DNA of 64,000 nucleotides from NCBI GenBank assembly GCA_913063045.1, contig CAJXYM010000001.1, forward strand, positions 62,001 to 126,000, read 5' to 3'. Positions 59,808-64,000 of this stretch are shown here, one piece after another. The number at the start of each line of letters is the position of its first letter. Position 1 is the stretch's first letter. The notes below the pieces were generated by a model. It was not told where the DNA came from and ran no database searches. It saw only the letters and a program-made list of their open reading frames with translations. The position numbers and the translations under genes were made by a program. The DNA is from an uncultured Flavobacteriales bacterium. GTDB lineage: Bacteria; Bacteroidota; Bacteroidia; Flavobacteriales; BACL11.

Positions 59808-59815
59808 TAATTTTG
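59808..59815 (+). promoter_or_regulatory. TAATTTTG -7 box before mqnC
   Basis: Matches TAnnTTTG between divergent pepA and mqnC; supports ATG at 59839. Confidence 0.45.
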
Positions 59816-59838
59816 GTGTTGTAAAATTAAGTATTTTT

Positions 59839-60963
59839 ATGAATAGCAAGCTTTTATTATCTAGAGCATTAAAAAAAGAGTTTCTTTCTGCGGAAGAGGG
59901 TTTGTATCTTTTTAAAAACACGCCTACAGCTGATTTAATGTGGGCCGCTAACGAATTACGACATATGTCTGTGCCTGGCAATGATGTTACATGGCAAATA
60001 GATAGAAATGTTAATACTACAAATGCATGTAATGCAAATTGTAAATTTTGTAATTTTTTTCGCCATCCAAAGCATAAGGATGTATACATCACAGACATTC
60101 CAACTTATAAAAGAAAAATTGATGAGACAATAAAATATGGGGGAGACCAATTATTGCTTCAAGGCGGACATCATCCCGGATTAGGGTTAGATTATTACAC
60201 TAAATTATTTAAGAATCTTAAATCTTTATATCCCGATATTAAGCTACACGCTCTTGGTCCTCCAGAGGTTGCTCATATATGTAAAATAGATAATATTTCT
60301 CACGAATTTGCCCTTTCGGAATTAAAGAAATCAGGTATGGATAGTATGCCAGGAGCTGGAGCAGAAATATTAAGTGACAGAGTTAGGAGACTAATTTCTA
60401 AAGGGAAATGTACTGGGCAAGAATGGTTAGAAGTCATGCGTGAAGCTCATAAGCTTGACATTACAACATCAGCAACTATGATGTTTGGGCATGTAGAAAC
60501 ATTAGAAGAGCGTTTTCAACATCTTGTCTGGATTAGAGAAGTTCAGCATGATAAGCCAATAGGTTCTGATGGGTTCCTGGCATTTATTCCTTGGCCATTT
60601 ATGGATGATGGGACGTTGTTACAAAAAGTTAAAGGAATAAATAATAATGTAACTTCTGATGAATATATTAGAATGCTTGCTTTGAGTCGTATTATGTTAC
60701 CTAATATCATTAATATTCAGGCTTCTTGGCTAACAGTTGGAGCAGAGACTGCTCAGATATGTCTTCATGCAGGAGCTAATGATATGGGGTCTATTATGCT
60801 TGAAGAAAACGTAGTTTCTGCTGCAGGAGCGCCTCATAGATTTACATCTAATAGCATTCAAGAGTGTATTAAAAACGCTGGATTTAACCCAAGGTTAAGA
60901 ACTCAAAAGTATCAATTTAGAGAAATGCCTAAGGTGCTAGAACAACAAAAAATAGATTATTAA
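59839..60963 (+). CDS. mqnC: dehypoxanthine futalosine cyclase MqnC (radical SAM)
   Basis: CNANCKFCNF, QLLLQGGHHPGLGLDYY, SMPGAGAEILSDRVR, TTSATMMFGHVET. Confidence 0.92.
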   Translation: MNSKLLLSRALKKEFLSAEEGLYLFKNTPTADLMWAANELRHMSVPGNDVTWQIDRNVNTTNACNANCKFCNFFRHPKHKDVYITDIPTYKRKIDETIKYGGDQLLLQGGHHPGLGLDYYTKLFKNLKSLYPDIKLHALGPPEVAHICKIDNISHEFALSELKKSGMDSMPGAGAEILSDRVRRLISKGKCTGQEWLEVMREAHKLDITTSATMMFGHVETLEERFQHLVWIREVQHDKPIGSDGFLAFIPWPFMDDGTLLQKVKGINNNVTSDEYIRMLALSRIMLPNIINIQASWLTVGAETAQICLHAGANDMGSIMLEENVVSAAGAPHRFTSNSIQECIKNAGFNPRLRTQKYQFREMPKVLEQQKIDY

Positions 60964-60964
60964 T

Positions 60965-61552
60965 ATGTTTACTGGAATTGTTGAGAATACTGCTACTGTA
61001 ATAAATATTTTAAAGAAGGGAAGTAATGTGGAATTTTTATTTGAGTCTAAGCTTGCAACTGAATTTAAAATAGATCAAAGTGTATCTCATAATGGTGTTT
61101 GTCTAACTGTTGTAGATGTTTCAGGTAATACTTATAAGGTAATAGCTGTTGAAGAAACCTTAGTGAAATCTAATCTTGGTAGTTTAAGTATAGGTGAGCA
61201 GGTAAATCTTGAAAGAAGTATGCTTATGAATTCACGATTGGATGGACACATAGTGCAGGGACACGTTGATCAGATTGGTGTTTGTCAATCTATTTCCAAT
61301 AAAGATGGTTCTTTTATTTTGAAATTCTCATATGAACCCTCCCAAAATATGACGGTTGAAAAAGGATCTATTTGTATAAATGGTATTAGCCTTACAGTAT
61401 TTGACTCAAAAGATTCATCATTTTCAGTTGCAATTATTCCTTACACTTGGGAGCATACTAATTTGAAGCTTCTGAAAGTAGGAGGTGTAATAAATCTTGA
61501 GTTTGATATATTAGGCAAGTATATTGCCAAGATGTTTAATAAATCTCACTAG
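60965..61552 (+). CDS. ribE: riboflavin synthase subunit alpha
   Basis: MFTGIVE, HNGVCLTV, GHIVQGHVDQIG, INGISLTV. Confidence 0.95.
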   Translation: MFTGIVENTATVINILKKGSNVEFLFESKLATEFKIDQSVSHNGVCLTVVDVSGNTYKVIAVEETLVKSNLGSLSIGEQVNLERSMLMNSRLDGHIVQGHVDQIGVCQSISNKDGSFILKFSYEPSQNMTVEKGSICINGISLTVFDSKDSSFSVAIIPYTWEHTNLKLLKVGGVINLEFDILGKYIAKMFNKSH

Positions 61553-62513
61553 TTTTCTCTTTATTTTCTTTAAAACTGTAGTTTATTCCAATCGTAATTT
61601 TATTCTGCGAACCTATTTGAACTCCATTTATGTTTTGATAAATAGGTAGCTCATAAGAAATGAAAACACCAAGATTCTCATATCTGTAACTAATCAATGG
61701 CGTAAAGAATAATTTTTTACTACCTGAAGAGAACTCTAGCTCATCTTTATTCCAAACATTTCCTGCAATCATTTTTGTGATATTTTCACCCTTTATTTGT
61801 GTAGTGATATTTATATTTTTATTAATCATTCTACTTGCGTTTAATGCTATGCTAGTATAGTTTCCCATTTTTTGTTCAAGAGAATTATACCCTTTCTTAA
61901 TATGAAATATACTTGAGAAAAATTTAAGTTTATTTAATTTAAAATCTTTTAAAAAGAAAGAATATAGCAGTAGGTCATATGACCCTGAAGATAGCTGTGT
62001 TATAGGTGGATTAATTTCCCAATAATCTATTGCCGGAATAATTAAGCTAGAATCTCTATGAGTTCCAACTGGGATTTTCAAACCCACTCCTATAGTTGCT
62101 TCTACTCTTGAGAATGGCATATCTTTATTGTAGATATTAAACCTTGGAAATACGATAAGATCTCCAAAGCCACTTGAGCTATTAGGTTTTATTCCGCCAA
62201 TTTGTGATTTATTCAAGTAATATCCTGCTGATAACGATAAAGTTAATTTTTTTGTTAACCCATATTCTGTTCTTAAGAAAAGATAATTGCTATTTAAATT
62301 GTCAAATAAATTTGTAGTGTCATTTTTCCCTGCAAAGAATTTTTCAGAAAAAGTGTATTGATAATTTGTTGATATTTCTATTTGTTTTTCTTGTAATACT
62401 CCAGTTGATAAACCTCCTGCCATAGGGTTTCCTGAACTTCCTGAACAGCACCCTTGTCCATTTGTATTATTATTAAAAAATAAGAAAATAAATACTATTA
62501 ATATATAACGCAT
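61536..62513 (-). CDS. putative outer-membrane beta-barrel protein
   Basis: Signal peptide, GQGCCSGSSGNPMAGG, alternating amphipathic strands. Confidence 0.65.
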   Translation of the reverse strand: MRYILIVFIFLFFNNNTNGQGCCSGSSGNPMAGGLSTGVLQEKQIEISTNYQYTFSEKFFAGKNDTTNLFDNLNSNYLFLRTEYGLTKKLTLSLSAGYYLNKSQIGGIKPNSSSGFGDLIVFPRFNIYNKDMPFSRVEATIGVGLKIPVGTHRDSSLIIPAIDYWEINPPITQLSSGSYDLLLYSFFLKDFKLNKLKFFSSIFHIKKGYNSLEQKMGNYTSIALNASRMINKNINITTQIKGENITKMIAGNVWNKDELEFSSGSKKLFFTPLISYRYENLGVFISYELPIYQNINGVQIGSQNKITIGINYSFKENKEKTSEIY

Positions 62514-62522
62514 TAATATGAT

Positions 62523-63308
62523 TTAGTTTGAGATACTAAAGTTTATAGTTTGAGAATTGATATTAGACCTTATTCTAATAAAATAGTTTCCGTTTAGATA
62601 TTTTTTGGTGTTTATAGTTAGATTGTTTTGTCCTTTACTTTGTATTTGATTATCTAATAAAACTATTTTTTTCCCAAGCATATCTATTAATTCAATATTG
62701 ATTTTTTCATTTGCTTGTAATGAATATGAAATTGTACTAATGTTTTGAGCCGGTGAAGGGAAAATTTGTAAAGAAAAAGAATTTGATTTTTGATCTTCAA
62801 TATCTAAACTAAGATCATTAAGAGCAGTGCTAATTGCGGCATGTACATTATTGTAATTTATTTTATCATCATTTTTGTTGAGATATATTTGATGACTATT
62901 GCCGCCTAGAACAACTACTTTTGGCATTCCATCAACTCCATAATCACTCATTGTAATATTAGCAGAAGTGAAAATTGTTGAGTTACTCATACTATAATTG
63001 TTAGCGAAATTATTTAAAAGACCACATGCACTATTAGCATAATCATCTGCAAAATAAAAATGTACTTTACCAGGGTGACTAGTAGCAAAGGACTGAACAG
63101 CATCATATGCTGGAAATGAATAAGTAGCACAGGGACCACAAGGCATGATCCAAGAAATTACAATTATATTGCCATCATCTAATTCGTCAAATAAATTGTG
63201 CGAGACTCCATTACAGTCATCCTCGATAAAATTTGTTGCATTAGTTTGTGAATAGCAATAATTGGTAAGTGATATTGCAAGTATTGTTAGTAAAAATATT
63301 TTTTTCAT
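62523..63308 (-). CDS. secreted thioredoxin-fold protein with T9SS sorting domain
   Basis: ISWIMPCGPCATYSFPAYDAV (CxxC); C-terminal FPSPAQNISTISYSL...YFIRIRSN. Confidence 0.8.
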   Translation of the reverse strand: MKKIFLLTILAISLTNYCYSQTNATNFIEDDCNGVSHNLFDELDDGNIIVISWIMPCGPCATYSFPAYDAVQSFATSHPGKVHFYFADDYANSACGLLNNFANNYSMSNSTIFTSANITMSDYGVDGMPKVVVLGGNSHQIYLNKNDDKINYNNVHAAISTALNDLSLDIEDQKSNSFSLQIFPSPAQNISTISYSLQANEKINIELIDMLGKKIVLLDNQIQSKGQNNLTINTKKYLNGNYFIRIRSNINSQTINFSISN

Positions 63309-63319
63309 TTAATAATAAT

Positions 63320-63658
63320 TTATTCTCTTTCATATTTACAGCAATAGTGTAGCTCACTATATGCCTTGTCTGTTGCTTTAAATAACTCTGTGTCATATCC
63401 AATTTTAGCAATAGATTGTTGAATTTTATCCCCATTTGTTTTGTTAAGCTTGTATTTAACTTTTAAAAGTTTTTTATTCACATCCCATCTTGCATACTTA
63501 ACACCTTCAATATTTGTTGCAGCACCCTCAATTTTATTCTTGCACATCATGCAGTTTCCAAGAACTTTAAAGGACTCTTTTATATATGTTTTTTTTTGCG
63601 AAAAGACCTGAAGGCTTAAACAGACTAGTACTATTAAAAGGAATGGTATTTTTTTCAT
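63320..63658 (-). CDS. exported heavy-metal-associated (HMA-like) domain protein
   Basis: Signal peptide; VLGNCMMCKNKIEGAATNIEGVKYARWDVNKKLLKVKY fits HMA fold with CxxC. Confidence 0.75.
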   Translation of the reverse strand: MKKIPFLLIVLVCLSLQVFSQKKTYIKESFKVLGNCMMCKNKIEGAATNIEGVKYARWDVNKKLLKVKYKLNKTNGDKIQQSIAKIGYDTELFKATDKAYSELHYCCKYERE

Positions 63659-63710
63659 TTTATAAAGATATGTAATTATATTTGATGGTTGAAAATTTAA
63701 AATAAAAAAA

Positions 63711-64000
63711 ATGAGAAAAAAGATTTTACTTTTAGGTTCTGGTGAACTTGGTAAGGAAGTTGTTATTTCTCTTCAAAGATTGGGACATTATGTTATTGCA
63801 GTTGACTCCTACAAAGATGCCCCTGCAATGCAAGTTTCTCATACATTTGAAGTTATTAATATGCTTGATGGAGATGCTTTAGATAGCATAGTAAATAAGC
63901 ACAAACCAGATATTATTGTTCCTGAAGTTGAGAGTATTAGAACAGAAAATCTATATAAATATGAGAAGCAAGGTTTTCATGTAGTTCCTTCTGCTAGGGC
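63711..64000 (+). CDS. purT: formate-dependent phosphoribosylglycinamide formyltransferase (partial, runs off the window)
   Basis: [44 protein letters not shown]...IVPEVESI. Confidence 0.9.
   Translation, partial: MRKKILLLGSGELGKEVVISLQRLGHYVIAVDSYKDAPAMQVSHTFEVINMLDGDALDSIVNKHKPDIIVPEVESIRTENLYKYEKQGFHVVPSAR

Noticed and set aside
59799-60098. N-terminal 100-aa extension of the leucyl aminopeptidase ORF
   Set aside because: Runs antisense through the MqnC coding region; the MKTFIKNKN start at 59798 leaves a normal divergent intergenic gap.
63241-63435. 64-aa ORF bridging the HMA and thioredoxin genes
   Set aside because: Overlaps both better-supported genes in another frame.
1-64000. CRISPR array, transposase, phage or defence system
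   Set aside because: No regularly spaced repeats, no integrase/transposase/Cas/nuclease-helicase families among the translated ORFs.

Overview
AT-rich bacterial chromosome window, densely coding on both strands. Gene families, type IX secretion C-terminal sorting domains and TAnnTTTG promoter boxes point to Bacteroidota, probably a marine-type Flavobacteriales (inferred). I find about 57 protein genes and no convincing tRNA, rRNA, CRISPR array, transposon or prophage. Main blocks: (1) housekeeping dnaG / polyprenyl synthase / rlmN / ispD / queA / truB / uppP / DUF3098 / ftsX / leuS; (2) a nine-gene kynurenine/2-aminomuconate tryptophan catabolic operon (13.0-21.7 kb) containing an SDR-fold protein that appears to lack the canonical YxxxK; (3) gpmI, an M20 dipeptidase, a DUF255 lipoprotein, tyrS, pyrC, a GT2 and acs, with a small Cys/His-rich lipoprotein cassette inserted at 31.5 kb; (4) a secreted-nuclease trio (lamin-tail T9SS protein, TonB receptor, endonuclease I with T9SS domain); (5) a tight operon resembling lysosomal N-glycan breakdown (CutC, GH2 beta-mannosidase, aspartylglucosaminidase, GH20, GH92, sugar MFS), placed 17 bp after the fatty-acid genes accB/accC/fabH/plsX/rpmF; (6) pdxA, pepA, mqnC, ribE, and an HMA/thioredoxin/beta-barrel trio. 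Best candidates for follow-up: CutC in the N-glycan operon, the degenerate SDR in the Trp operon, the nuclease/TonB trio, the Cys/His-rich lipoprotein, and a 30-bp perfect palindrome inside the DUF177 gene. All product calls are from reading the sequence; no database search was run.
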